Source of the DNA: Apoda limacodes
Taxonomy: Eukaryota; Arthropoda; Insecta; Lepidoptera; Limacodidae
NCBI GenBank assembly: GCA_946406115.1
Contig: OX291557.1
Coordinates: forward strand, 6,418,501 to 6,482,500
Reading direction: 5' to 3'
Length of the DNA stretch: 64,000 nucleotides
Part shown: piece after piece, positions 44,758 to 57,975 of the stretch
How positions within the stretch are numbered: position 1 is the stretch's first letter
Layout of the letters: the number at the start of each line of letters is the position of its first letter
Notes under the pieces: generated by a model
Told to the model about the DNA's origin: nothing
Databases searched by the model: none
Seen by the model: the letters and a program-made list of their open reading frames with translations, nothing else
Made by a program: the position numbers and the translations under genes

Positions 44758-47700
44758 CCCATTGCGTATACACTTTCTGGTCCCATCATTAGAACAGCTC
44801 CATGGAATTACATTATTGTATTGTCATCAGTATATCATATTTTTGCACAGTTTCGAACCGATACAATATTAAGAAGTTAGTTAAGATTTGTTTACATAAA
44901 TGATTAATTAGTTATAGGTGAAACTAATCAAAGAGTGTTAAAAATTACAACTTCAAATTGTCCGGTCAATCTATACGAGGTAGGAATCTATGTATATAAG
45001 GCTAGGAGTTTATTCTTTTTAGTCCGTTTCAGAAATAATTTTATTTATTTTAGTCGGTTATAAAAACTTCTTTTTTTATTCTTTTCTATTTTTAGAAATA
45101 AACACCATTTCCGTTACGGGTCTATCTCAAAATTTGAAGGAAATTAAATTCTATCTGATTATTATAAATTCTGTACAGTAATAGGTATGATATAGATTAT
45201 AAACACACTGTATAATAATAAATACTGAAAACGCCGATTAACAATTTAGTTTACTAACCTGTGACCAAAATTAAAAGAATTCAATCTAAGTCCGACTCGC
45301 ACTTGGCCGGTTGCTTCATTTTCCTAATATATTTAATGAAATTTAAATTCCCTAAACCAGTTTAAAATCACAATTCCTTCGTATTAAACTTGTAGGGAAA
45401 TATGGTGCTGTCTTATTAAAGCTATATTTAAAATTACAAGTCTCGATCAGTTGAGAGTTCGAATCGTTGTAAAATTTGTACCAAACAGAGAAAAGAAAGC
45501 TAGTTAATAAATACGTGGTAAAATTATTAATTGATAAATAACCTACCACAAGCTTATCGCATATCCTTAAACTCCCCAAATTTTATTTACTGCCATCGCA
45601 TTTCAGATAAATCGATGTCTTCAATTCCCTCCGACCGAAGGGTTGTCGCGCTCTGTGCGCTTGCGCGATAAAAATGGCGCCAGGAAAAATGTAGAAATAA
45701 GAGAAAGAAATCGCGAGGGAGGTGTACATCGCCCCGCAAGGAGGGCTATTAGTCAAGTAGACGGGGAGAATTTTAAGTAAAATACTTTTATAATCAAATA
45801 GTAACTTTCAATAGTAATTTATATTACAATTACAACACAATTAATTGAATGTAAGTATGTACTATACGTTTCAAATTACTTGGCCGATGGTCAGACGCCA
45901 TATTGGTGAGCGAAGTCTGTAACTAGTACTGAAGCTGAGCATATCCAACTAATAGGCAACATAGTACTTATATCAGAAATAAAAATCGGAACCTATGAAA
46001 AAAACACATATTTGTATAATTTAAATGTTTTTGTTATGTAATGAGGACATCGACTTATTTCATGATAGCTCAGCTGCACTAATTCACTCTCCAGGTCGTT
46101 TTTAGAACCAGACTATCTGTCAATTTTATGCTGTTTATTCTTATAACCCTTAATTTTTGCAAAGAAGTATTATTTTTATTTCATATTAATTAATTTATTG
46201 TTATTTTTTGCTGTTAACTTTTGGATATACCTATAATTCAAGTTCTAGATTATTAATATTAGGTACTTATGTTATTTGAAGAAACTTTTAAATGGCTTAT
46301 GTGTAACTATGTATTATATAATTTGTGAATTAGCTGTAGGATTCTTTGAAAATATTAAAATAAAAATAAAATAAATATTTACTATTTCCGAAACGAATTT
46401 GTAAATATTGTATACGTTTGAAGAAAAAAAAATTTTTTTTACTAATTAAATTAAACACATTACAAATGTCTTAATAGAAGTAAATCTGACTGTAATATTT
46501 TAAATTTGAACGTTTCTAATGAAAATGCTTTGGTTATTGCAAAGATTTTATTTTGCATGAATGGTTATTTTTTTGTAAGATTTATGTATGACTTTATCTA
46601 AGCTTTATAATATTATCCATATTCTATATAAGCTAAATACTCATTAACAAATCTATCACGTAATTTGTTTTACTTAAATATAATTGAGAGAACTAAAATT
46701 TTACCCCGCTCCTGTACTACACCTTGAGCCTAAGGGGTGTGACACCCCTGTTGCCACACCCCTACAGGGGCAATAGCGACCCTCGTGTCGTGCCTTAACG
46801 CAGACTTGTGCTGCGTTTACATTGATTGAAATATTTCGAATGTCAAAACACATGCAAGTTGGTTAGCTCCAAAATTTTGATGGTGATGGGTTTTAAAAAA
46901 TGTTTTTTTACACACAGCTGAGTATGGTTATTTTAAAATTAATTGTTAAATTTTATTTAAAACTTAATATTGCTCAATAAAAGAAAAATATTTTAATTCC
47001 ATTAATAGGTAGGTAATTATAATAACCTCTATAGTAAACGGCTGTATGAATTAAGATGAAGAGAGAAATAGCCTTAAGCTAATGAAAATATACTATTCTT
47101 GTTAATAAAATATTTAAAAGTTCCTACAAAAAGATATTTTTTCGTGGTGTTAAAATATAATAAAAGAGGCAGGTTTAAGAAAACTGTTATTTTGGGCACT
47201 ATAGGTAGTGAGTTAAAGTGATAGTTGTAGATACTGTACGAAAAACAAATGGTGTAATAGTGTTCTTAAACTGATGAGTTCAGCAAATTTCATAGAATTA
47301 AGGTTTAAATACTCATTCCAGTAAACTTATCCGTTTAAACTCTCCTTACGAATAAATCGGGTTTTAGAACTCTTTTATCTTGTCGAATGCGAAAGAACTG
47401 TCGAGTTCGAAATTGACCGCTGACATCTTTTGCGTTTACTAAATCTTATCTTTTTTTTTATTTGACATTTAAATAAGAAATGTCAAAAGAAAGATAACTA
47501 GAATATTTATTTTGTGGGTCAATCAATATCATTAAAACCTATTATGGAGCAAGTTTTTTTTGTTTTGGCTTTAGTAATACATAATCTTAAGTGTGTCTAT
47601 ATATGCATGTAGTTGTAATGTGCTATTGTATGTATATTTCAGAAGTTTATATGTACTTCTGTGTACTTAATTATTTATTTATATAGTATTTGAACAAATA

Positions 47701-48536
47701 CATTGATGTGTGGACTCAATGTCATAAGTACTTACATAATTTTCTACCAGCTGCCCGAAGGTCTAAGCTAAAAAAGATACATACCTACGATAAAATATAT
47801 AAATACCTAGACATACATGTATGAAATAAATACATTTTATGTATATATATACATGTTTGAAAAATATGTATAGGTGCCTATATTAGATATAGGAGAGAAA
47901 CTAAATAATATAGTTTTCAGAATACTGAACCCGTGCTCTTAAAAATTTCTATTGTCACACTTTTACCCGGATATCACGTAATTATCAAGTTGAAATCAAT
48001 ATTATTACGTATCCTACTGTAATTTTTAAACTCCTAAATTTAATTTCTTATTTTTTATAGTTTTCATGTGTAATCTAAGAATAATTTCTTAATTGATTTA
48101 CACTTATATTTAAACGAGCAATTCTTGTACATTATATAATGTATATATATTTGCGTATCTCGAAAACGGCTCTAACGATTTGGATGAAGTTTTCTATTTA
48201 GAAAGGGTTTTGCTTTTTAAGTTTACCTATGTTGTTGTATTTTTTGTAGAAACCCATTAAAATACCTAACAAAGCTCGGTCGCCTAGGTACCTACTCATA
48301 CCTAGTCTGCGGTCTCATGAAGATGGAAGAAATCAAGTTTCTGAGACCCGATGGTCTAACTCTTGTTCCTTGAGAGATTGAGAGGGTTATGTAGTCACAA
48401 TACCATGTCATAACATTAAGTAAGTGTTGCCAATATCCAAATAAAAAATTACAATCAAATTATATTTGTAGTGGTAGTAGCGTATTACTCGACAAATGAA
48501 AAAATGAACTTTTTAGTGCGATACAAACAAAACTAT
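44758..48536. other. AT-rich stretch, no gene recognised
   Basis: A GC-richer patch at about 45630-45760 ('gttgtcgcgctctgtgcgct', 'catcgccccgcaaggagg') stands out but has no open frame of note. Small hairpins occur near 46735 ('ggggtgtgacacccc') and 47461-47487 ('tttgacattt' with its complement). Nothing else is supported. Confidence 0.35.
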
Positions 48537-48730
48537 GATTTTTTTTATACCACCATGGTGGCAAACCAGCTTACGATCCGCTGCAACACCAGGGGTATCA
48601 CTCGCGCTTTGCCGTCCATTCAAAAATCTAATATCTTCTTTCTTGAAGAACCCCATTGCTGTAAATCAGTAAGTCTTTAGATTTTGGCAGGGAGCTCATT
48701 CCACAACCCAAGCGTTCGCGGGAGAAAGTT
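48537..48730 (-). mobile_element. LINE 3'-end fragment
   Basis: 'ttttttataccaccatggtg' plus 'gcagggagctcattccacaa' and 'cccaagcgttcgcggga' identify the family at 9042-9377, in reverse. An internal deletion joins the two halves of the tail. Confidence 0.75.
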
Positions 48731-49713
48731 GAAACATGTACCTTTATTTTCAATCTTTTTTTTTTAAATTTACTCTGTTGTTAAATCGGCATTACATAGA
48801 AGCTTCAAACTTAAATATAGTGATTACATAATAGAACAGATCTTTATTTGCATACTGTAAAGCAACAAATAATTACCAATACATCAATTATTGTACTAGT
48901 TTTGTAAATAATTAATCAGTGTTTACGCTGGTGGGCGATCCACGCTACCCTTAGCATCCGCGGTCTCAAATATCTCAAATAATCTTCATCTACCCCACGG
49001 CCATCACTTCTGCGACAAACATGACCCATATCCACTTCAACTTGCTTATTATGTCGGCTATGTTGGCGACTGGTTCTTCGTCAGACCTCCTCATTTCTAA
49101 TCATATCTCTAAAGAAACTCTGAGCATAGTCTTTTTCATAGTAAGCTTTTCTTAACTTATATGTAGATTAGGCTCACTATCTACGTTTCCACACTAAAGG
49201 ACTTGTCTCGCAAGACTTTGACTTTAAAGCGTTAAGGTATGGGCATGATTGCTGACTACTATTTTTTAGGCACTATATCAAGATTTAGTATAGTATGGTG
49301 GTACGGAACCTTTAGTTCAGGCGTCTATTTCGCACTTGGCCGGGTTTTTTAACTTTTATATATAAAAGTGCAGTCATGCGAATTAACTCACAAGCCCAAA
49401 CTTAAACCGAATACGAAACTTCCTGCAGTTTTAACAAGAGGGGTGGTTGTACTAGAGAAATGCATAAACAGGGGGTGGACGTGGGTGGACGGGGGTGGTG
49501 AAAGAACGCAAAAATAGGGTGATAAGAGCAGCACTGGTAGCCATCTTTGAAAAGTTCACCCCCACGTCGATTTTTGTGAGATGAATTTGAGTTTTGGGTT
49601 TAAAGACTTGCCGAAAAATCTTATATTTATTTTATGTAAGTACTTTTGTGCCTGAATTTATAAAAGCTTAGAGTTGTATTAAGAATAAATAGGTACAGGT
49701 GTTTTATAATGGT
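48731..49713. other. Intergenic stretch
   Basis: No gene is recognised. An end-like string of the GGTTCCGTAG family ('tacggaacctttagttc', 'cgcacttggccgggttttt') lies at about 49312-49350. Confidence 0.35.
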
Positions 49714-49960
49714 ACTAGTTGACCTGGTGGACGTTGTTCTGCCCTTCCCGTTGTTTTCACCCCCCGTTGTATTGCTCGCCCGTGCTAATAACTCATACCT
49801 TATTTTCGTTAAGGGTTATTTATGATTATTTTTCTTAGGTCCCAAAGGCCGTAGCTCAATTAATGCCTATAACCTGTCTCGATAATTGGGTTATCAAATG
49901 CAAAAAGAATTTATCAAATCCGTCTGGTACTTCTAGAGACCGGCGCGTTCAAACAAACAA
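49714..49960 (-). mobile_element. CTAGT-ended dispersed repeat, reverse orientation
   Basis: It starts 'actagttgacctggtggacg' and contains 'gttgttctgcccttcccgtt' and 'gtctggtacttctagagac'. The terminal phrase is the reverse complement of the ends at 25880-25905 and 39005-39020. Confidence 0.55.
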
Positions 49961-50866
49961 AATGTTTAGATTTATTACAGTATATTTAGTATAATATATA
50001 GTACATTTTAGTATAAATACTAGTTTATTTGTAGGTAGGTACTAATCATGTGATACCTAAGTCATTGTAACTTTAATAAGAATCGTACGAAGAGAAGAGA
50101 AAACTCGATGGTCGAAAAACAAAACTGCAGTTGCCATATTAAATGGTGTAAAGTTTCTACATAGCTAAGTTTTAAGGCACCGTCAATGAATTTGCCTGTT
50201 TCCCCTTTAGTAAGCTGGTAAAGGATGAAATTTTACACTTGTGTTTGTGCAGAGTTAAAATATTTAAAAAAAATATTTTGTTATTACCAATGATGCCGTT
50301 CCGCGTATATCGTATAGCGTGGATTTACTAGGGCGACGACGTTTTCTACCAGGAACCTTATAAGGTATTTTGTCAAACTTAGTCATGTAGCAACCAGTTT
50401 GATCAAAGAAAGGCTGTTACTTATCGAGTAAAATAGTTATTTAATTTGCTTAGTATCTGCTGTTGCAGGAACCCTATTTCGGCGCTATTGGTGGTCTAAA
50501 TAAAGGGCAATGTACAAATTTCTTCCCGGTCAATAATTTATACTAGCTTCGTCAAGACAGATTTAATAAAATCCCCTCGCAAACTTGTGACTCGAGTTAA
50601 TACCAAATAACTATCCTGTCAAAATTCTATGAGTCGAGTAAGTGAGTTTGAAGTCTCTACTTGTACGTGTGTCTGTGTGTCTGTCTGTCTATGGTATCCT
50701 AACGGCCAGTCGGTTAACTGATTCCAATTCACATCAAAGTGGTTTTTTAAAGCATATTCTAATTAAGATACTTACCGTTTACTTGTTTGCCGCCCCTGTG
50801 GTATAAAAAAAAGGGTGAGTATATCGCAGCACCACTGCTTCTGATAGTGATCTTATCTGCTTTGAA
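49961..50866. other. Intergenic stretch
   Basis: No gene is recognised. A scrap of LINE tail ('ttgtttgccgcccctgtgg') lies near 50785. Confidence 0.35.
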
Positions 50867-51030
50867 AATAATAAGTGTTACTACTTGCCTGGGACAAAAC
50901 AATAAGTGTTGCTACTTGCCAGGGACAAAAAATTAAGTGTTACTACATGCTAAGGTCAAAATAATAAGTGTTACCACTTGCCAGGGGTAAAATAATAAGT
51001 GTTACCACTTGCCAGGGACAAAATAATGAA
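50867..51030. repeat. ~32-bp tandem repeat, five copies
   Basis: The unit is close to 'aataagtgttaccacttgcc' followed by 'agggacaaaat'. Each unit contains the partial palindrome 'aagtg..tacc.cactt'. Copies differ by a few bases, the last two being almost identical. Confidence 0.9.
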
Positions 51031-51794
51031 CACAGTTTGCCAGTTCTAAACAAGAAGAAATATGTAAGGCTTGGATACGAAGATATATATTAAATTTTTC
51101 ACTAACACAATTGGTTCCATGTGGCATATAATCTTATGTCTATGTATATATATTAAATGAATAGTAACAGAATACACGAAACAATTCTTAAAAGCAAACC
51201 AATCACGAGCGCTCCTAAAAATCAATACCAATCTTCTCATAATAATTTACCAATAGAAATAATGAGAAATCAAAAAGCAGGGTGATGGATGAATACAAAA
51301 AAAGGCGAGGGTGAAACCCCAAGTTAAATTTTTTGTAGCTACATTTTTTTCGTCAGGGGACGCGTGGAGTGATGGCTTAATAGGATGGTTCATACGTATA
51401 TATAGAGTACCGACTTTTGGGGAGGGTTAGCACCCTCAGAGTTTTTTTTGGTATGTGCTTTGTAGGTGGGCGAATTTATTGTTCTCCTACTATGTATGTA
51501 GGCACAATTACCTATGTAAGTATATATTTATGTATATATAGTAATCGGAGTGCAGTTGATAAGTGTAAAAGTAAGTACTTACTTACTGTTCATTAGGTAA
51601 ATAGATGTGGTAGGTAATTTATATATTTGGTACGATTATTATTATTTGGTACTTCTTAAACCATTTTGCTAATAAATGTATCTACACCCAGCCACACTCT
51701 ATAGTACACCATTGATATTTTAAACAGTTTGAAGTTTCATTTTCTCTTGCCCACGAATAAACACATGTCTGTACCTGAGAGGTAAACAGTTAAT
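51031..51794. other. AT-rich stretch
   Basis: No gene or repeat is recognised. Confidence 0.4.
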
Positions 51795-52665
51795 GCGCTT
51801 GTGCACTGATTTGTTTCCGGGAAAAAAACGATCCATCATAGCCACCATAGTAAATGTACACGCTTGTGCACTGACTCGTTTTCGGATCGTATGCGTATTT
51901 TTCGCGTTCGTAATTAAAATTTACGCATAGTATTTTATAGGCAGAGAGCGTGGTCCAAATTAATTCTGCATTCAACTATCGATGTATCGCTTACTTTATG
52001 TAGTTGCCTGAACAAAATCTGGCAAAAATATTATCTTTAAAGTTGGTAATTCACAACTTACGAAGCAAAGTAATTCATATTTACAACATATATGTTGTTT
52101 CAGTGCCGAAAAAGTAAATCGTAAAGTTTGGATCCGATAAATGGCGCTGCGGTCGAGATAATAAAAAGAGATTGATTAAATTTGTATTGGATAGAAAGAA
52201 GAATTTTATCCCGCGTTATTTTATGCGTTCACCCGATTGCGACAAAAGCCTAATGAAATGTGCGCACGGCACGGTTTCTTCTGGAGGCATAAAATGTTTA
52301 AAATTAGTGTCTAGAGGGGTAATTTCTTGTTTAATGTGGCTGAATATATTCTACAATTATTAAAAATATATTGTAATATCATCGCATTTCATAATGATCA
52401 CTAAACGCTCCCCTTGTAAGTACATATATTTAACAACAAAGGTAGAACTTTTTAATTTTGCGTCGTCTTCAAATATCTATATTAAAAGAGCGAAAAGCTG
52501 ACGACGATTTATTTCAGGCCGCATTGTAGACGAACTCTCTGCCTACGAATTATGAACGAGAAAATCACGAATCATGGATGTAGTGCACAAGCACTGTTGT
52601 AGTGATTTTCCGAATCGCTTTTTTTACGTCTGTCAAAATCACAAAAACGAATCAGTGCACAAGCG
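51795..52665. mobile_element. Candidate element bounded by paired inverted 'cgcttgtgcactga' motifs
   Basis: 'gcgcttgtgcactga' at 51795-51809 and 51861-51874 recurs in reverse complement at 52650-52665 ('aatcagtgcacaagcg') and, partly, at 52581-52593 ('tagtgcacaagca'). So both ends carry two copies about 65-70 bases apart, in mirrored orientation. The ~870 bases between show no transposase. It may be a non-autonomous DNA transposon with subterminal repeats. Confidence 0.5.
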
Positions 52666-52700
52666 TTCTAATATACACCAAAATGAAAATTTTGCAGAAG

Positions 52701-52731
52701 GTGCACCTAGATCTGAGCTCTCTAGGTGCAC
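52701..52731. repeat. Perfect 11-bp hairpin with GTGCAC ends
   Basis: 'gtgcacctaga' pairs with 'tctaggtgcac' around a 9-base loop. It reuses the GTGCAC core found in the flanking inverted motifs. Confidence 0.9.
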
Positions 52732-53613
52732 GATTTTTATTTCAAACTATCATGACTCTTTGTAAACGAAACTGCATAAAATAAAAGTCCATTGATATGT
52801 TTTTGTACAAGCTAATAAAAACCTCCGGTAACTCATAAAACTGGACTTATAATTAATGTTAGAGGTAGGTATCTCTCCATTGCTTATATCAATAGGTAGC
52901 TCAATAGAATTGATCCATCCACTTATAAGCCATTAAACAATGAAAACGGTTAGTTATCAGCCATTGAAGCTAACCGCTTTTTCGCACGACATGCGATACA
53001 GGTAATAAAAACATTTCCTCCATAATTAACAACAGCTCCAGTAAAATACTTTACAAAACTGCGCTACCGTCTATGTTAATAATTAACTCCAACTACTCGA
53101 ATCATATTAAGTTCAGTTTCTTTATTCGCCACATGGATATTAATAGCTCTACCTTAGTGTATACTGTGTACGTTTCACATTATACCTACGTGCCTTGTAG
53201 TAGTATTCCACCAATAAAAGTAAAGCAAATCTTAGTAATTAGAGTAACATCGAACAAGCCACGCCTTGCTATTGCGTTGATAATTATCGGCACTGTCCTA
53301 TGATTAATAATATAACTTAATACTCTTGCTCTGCTTGCCAATCTGTTGTCATAAAACTAGTCGAAGGCATGTGTATAGTCGGCCTTATTGAAATATTGTT
53401 AACAATGGGCATCTAAACAATTAATGTAGTTAGTCAAGAACTGGCAAAGTCTGTCCATGTCTTTCATTTTACCAGTGATAACACAAGCTGTGTGATTTTT
53501 CACTTATGACACATACATGAAGCCACCTTAGTCCACTGAAATAATAGTAGGTAGTTCACTAAAATAAATCAATAAAAAATTATAAATGAAAAAGGAAAAA
53601 AAAACTGTTTTCT
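52732..53613. other. AT-rich stretch
   Basis: No gene is recognised. A small hairpin (cggttag/ctaaccg) lies at about 52938-52980. Confidence 0.4.
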
Positions 53614-54731
53614 GCCAATATAACAAAATGTGATACAAAGACAAAGATTCGTAAAAAAAGAAAGGAGAAAGCAAAACTTAATCCATGAAGTATAAGTAGT
53701 GTAAAGAGTGTCACCATCATAAAAAACCGGTCGAAAGCGGTGTCTTACAACGATTAGGTTCTGTGAGCCAATTCTCACGCGATTAAATTCATCACGAACT
53801 CGAAATAAAGTACGAAATCAAACTTTTTTGAACATTAATGAAGTTAAGCAATTCTGGTAATGTCGAATCCGACATTTCTCGAACGCAAACCGCTCGAAAT
53901 GCTTCAAGTGGTCCGGATCATTCAAGACTCCATCTCGCATTCGAATCATGACAAATTTCGTTCAAAAAGATTGGGTTCTAAACATTAATTTTACTCTTCG
54001 CGTAAACTATATGTTCTTAAATCTAAAGTGAATGCCTAAAATGCAGGTCAGAGTAATTAAATATAAGTAAAGACTTATATTAGCAAATATGATACCTTTT
54101 TATCTCTATTCCTTTCATAATACATTATTAGTCTTTCCTCAAGTTTTGATTGGCCAATTGTTGGATTTATTAAAATCGCCAATATAACAAAATGTGATAC
54201 AAAGACAAAGATTCGTAAAAAAAGAAAGGAGAAAGCAAAACTTAATCCATGAAGTATAAGTAGTGTAAAGAGTGTCACCATCATAAAAAACCGGTCGAAA
54301 GCGGTGTCTTACAAAGATTAGGTTCTGAGAGCCAATTCTCACGCGATTAAATTCATCACGAACTCGAAATAAAGTACGAAATAAAACTTTTTTGAACATT
54401 AATGAAGTTAAGCAATTCTGGTAATGTCGAATCCGACATTTCTCGAACGCAAACCGCTCGAAATGCTTCAAGTGGTCCGGATCATTCAAGACTACATCTC
54501 GCATTCGAATCATGACAAATTTCGTTCAAAAAGATTGGGTTCTAAACGTTAATTTTACTCTTCGCGTAAACTATATGTTCTTAAATCTAAAGTGAATGCC
54601 TAAAATGCAAAGATAAAGTAAAGACTTATATTAGCAAATATGATACCTTTTTATCTCTATTCCTTTCATAATACATTATTAGTCTTTCCTCAAGTTTTGA
54701 TTGGCCAATTGTTGGATTTATTAAAGTCGCC
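53614..54731. repeat. Tandem segmental duplication, ~564-bp unit, two copies
   Basis: 'gccaatataacaaaatgtga' at 53614 starts a block repeated from 54178. The second copy ends at about 54731 in 'taaagtcgcc', where the first ends 'taaaatcgcc'. Identity is about 98%, with one indel of about 13 bases. On the minus strand copy 2 has a 124-codon open frame (54139-54513) starting MIRMRDVVLNDPDH. The same frame in copy 1 is stopped by a TGA. I do not recognise the peptide, whose C-terminal part is hydrophobic. Confidence 0.92.
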
Positions 54732-56326
54732 CACGACAATAGTATCCTTCTATTTCTATTGATTTCCATCATCATAAAAAACACATATTATATAGGTAGG
54801 TTTTTTAGTTCCGGCGATGTCATCTTTAGTGCTGCGCAGTATTTTGATATGACTAAGTGGTAATTCAGTGTGAGGAAAATTAAATAAACACAATTATACC
54901 TTTGAAAAATAAGAATAACTTATAATTTTCAACAAAATAAACAAATAAAATACTCAACAAAAACAGTTTTTTTTAATTATGTCCAAATACGTTCCGTTTA
55001 AAGATTATGGCAACTACTTCGAATAAAGATTTATTTTACAAACTTAGTTATACTTATTATATCCTTATTAATAATGATAAAGCACACGTAAAATGTTGCT
55101 TCAAACATTTTGTAGTCACCAAAATCTTTTTTATTATGTTATAAGAGATATATTAAGATAGGCGTTTTTAAAAACGCTCTAATTCTGTGCAACGGAACGT
55201 ACCTCGAAGCGTAGCCGGTTCATAATGGCAACATTTTACCGCTTCGATCGAAATTTTGTTCGAAGGTTGTTTCGGTTGATAGTGAGAATATAGCAAACGA
55301 GAAAATTATGTCGACGTTTGAAATTTACAGTCGAGATGGTGTTTAAATCAAGCGGTTGAAAAGTTAGAGGGGGAAACATAGTTTTTACCTTTTTGACTTG
55401 AAAAGTATACAAAAAAAACGTATTTAAAAACCTCAATGGCATTTGGAAGAATTTTATTTAAAATGATGCAATGCCAGACGGATATAATAAAAACAATTTA
55501 GTTCTTGCTACACAACTGCAAACAAAGTAAGTAAGTATATACTTATTTAAAACACATGTAATCTATGAAATAAGTTATTTTATTATGTAACGTAACTAAA
55601 GGTGTCCTTTTGAAAAAAAAAAAAAAAATAGCAAGTCTCTAAACTTGCGCTAACAAAACATAAGATACCACTTCAGAGATTCTATTCCTGATTTAATATT
55701 TCGTCGTAAACTGAAGCACTTCTGTGGGACAGGTGTGAGAGCTAAACTCTTCTATCTCTGAATATAACTGTCACTATAAAGTATTTTCGTCACGCTTAGT
55801 TTAAGAAATACGAGTATAAACGAGGGAGCAATAAAAACTGAAACTTAGTGAATTATGTCTCCCTCGGCTGATATGAAGCCGTTGAAGATCGCGTCAAATA
55901 AATAAATGGGCTACTACATGTTTAAAGATATTAGATATATACTTACGAAAAATATAATTCTAAACAATTAGACAGCAAGTATCAAAAATCTTTATTGTTT
56001 TTAATTTCAATAGCTATCTATATCTGTTTAATGTGATCTCATCCGCTTTTTTTGAAAATGAAACTTTCTTCAGCTTCAGGTTGGTAAAAATTATCCATTA
56101 TTAAATTCAAATACCTACTTACTACAAATAATATTGTGTTAGACTTAGACAAAGTACTTTTTTTAGTAAAATTTATGTGTAAGGGAAGATACTATAGCCT
56201 GTAACACAGTTTACAACTACCACAGGCTTTAGGGATTCAACAAACCTTATTGTATATTTTGATAATTTTAATAAATAAATTTAACTATATTTTTGAGTTT
56301 AAAAAGCAACAAATAAACAATCAACC
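54732..56326. other. AT-rich stretch, no gene recognised
   Basis: Nothing beyond simple A-runs (for example 55612-55628) is seen. Confidence 0.4.
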
Positions 56327-56732
56327 AGTTTTAGGGTTCCATACCCAAAGGGTAATTAGCGGAACCGTATTACTAAGACTTTGCTGTCCGTCTGTCCGTC
56401 CGTCTGTCATCAGGCTGTATCTCATGAACCGTGATAGCTAGACAGTTGAAATTTTCACAGATAATGTATTTCTGTTGCCGCTATAACAAAGGGGGCTCCC
56501 ATACAGCAAACGTGATTTTTTTGCTCGTTTCTGCTCGATATTGATAACAACAACAGATAGACGCTTGAAATATTCACGGAACATTAAGTTATATTTTTAC
56601 TTTAAAAATAAATAATTAAACTAAAATAAAACAAATATTTGTATGGGAATACAACAGTGATTTTTTACCGTTTTTATAGATAATGGTACGGAACCCTTCG
56701 TGCGCGAGTCCCACTCGCCTTGGCCGATTTTT
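56327..56732 (+). mobile_element. GGTTCCGTAG-family element
   Basis: It runs from 'ttttagggttccatacccaa' through '(gtccgtc)n' and 'gggggctcccatacagcaaa' to 'gcgagtcccactcgccttgg' and 'ccgattttt'. It matches 2425-2824 in order and orientation and is about 400 bases long. Confidence 0.7.
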
Positions 56733-57697
56733 CTTATTATGGTGCTTACTATGATTAAGTCAGAGGAGCTTGTGGTGGTCTTCGAGTTAGTTGTCTATCG
56801 GAAACAGTGTGCGAAGTTAAACAAAGTCGGACGTGGTAACGACTGGTATGGGTGACCGCTTAGTCGCACATTTTTCTCAGCTCTTTGTTTCGGTCAGTCA
56901 GTAGGCTAAGTCAGAGGCCTTATGGGCAGCTTGAAAATTCTGACAGTTGATTAGCCACTAGCTCGCATTAGGCCAGTGTGGTGAACTATGGCCTAACCCT
57001 ACTTCTTCAAGGAGAGGCTTGTACCCCTAGAGTAGAGCGTATAACGATGATATACTCTATAATGGTATAAAAAGCCTATAATAATCTTGACACAATAACC
57101 TATATCAAAATGTTAAATTTATATCTTATCAATGGAATAAGTATTTTCAGGACAAATAGGTAAAAAAAACACAAAACAAACAAAAAAACACACACAAATA
57201 TTAGTACAGATAAAATATATATGTTTAAAGAACGAAGTAAAGAAGCAATGTAGGTCAAATTATTTTGGAACCAGATGAGGCGAGATTAACAAGCCATCCG
57301 GCTAAACCAGTTCTGTGGACAAAATGCTTTCAGTATTCCATAGAAAAAATCCCCTTCGGTTCGTTTATAAAATAAAACTAAGTACATTAAAGAAATAAAA
57401 TAAAAGTTGAAGTTCGCAGAACCGGCTGTAGGGCCGCTAAGCGACCTGTTTGCAAGGTTATGGGCCCTAGCGGTCTTCGGAGTAAAGTACCGCAAATACT
57501 GGAAACTTTTTACCATGTCAGTAGGTACCTAGTAAGGGCATTGAAGTAAGAAGACGTTACTTGGAAGTTGGAGTAATATATATTTTGCTTTAACTTACCG
57601 GTTTGCAGTTCTGTAGTAGAACAGACAAAAGTGTTGAATATACCGTTACAATCTTAGACAAATTTTTTACGTAAATTTTATAGAATTCTCTTATTTT
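56733..57697. other. Intergenic stretch
   Basis: No gene is recognised. The 76-codon minus frame at 57286-57516 shows no motif. Confidence 0.35.
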
Positions 57698-57790
57698 TAA
57701 CCGACTTCAAAAAAGGAGGAGGTTCTCAATTCGTCAGAGACTTTTTTTTTATGTATGTTACCCGATTTCTCGAAGACCAAAGATCAAATA
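57698..57790 (+). mobile_element. Fragment of the 'ttaaccgacttcaaaaaagg' repeat
   Basis: It begins 'tttttaaccgacttcaaaaa' and continues 'aggaggttctcaattcgtc' and 'atgtatgttacccgat', a start sequence I know from many lepidopteran dispersed repeats. It breaks off near 57790. Confidence 0.5.
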
Positions 57791-57904
57791 TGAGGCAGAT
57801 TAAAACTTATTTGCATTTAAATAGAATAAAATAAATAAATAATCCAACATATTATGGAAATTGTGATATTAATCAATATCAACAAATTACTGCAAATATC
57901 ACAT

Positions 57905-57975
57905 AAAACTCCATACTGTGGTCCTTAGAGAAAACCTTTCCAACTTCAGTCAGCGTTTGCGGGAGGAAATTTCTA
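57905..57975 (-). mobile_element. LINE 3'-end scrap
   Basis: 'ccatactgtggtccttagag' and 'gcgtttgcgggaggaaattt' correspond to the middle of the 9042-9311 coding tail in reverse. Confidence 0.5.

Noticed and set aside
45620..45760. CpG-rich promoter or first exon
   Set aside because: It is only GC-richer than its surroundings. There is no TATA box, initiator, open frame or splice donor to support a transcript.
53614..54731. Chemoreceptor-like membrane protein in the tandem duplication
   Set aside because: The hydrophobic tail suggested it, but the frame is too short, lacks family motifs and is stopped in one copy.
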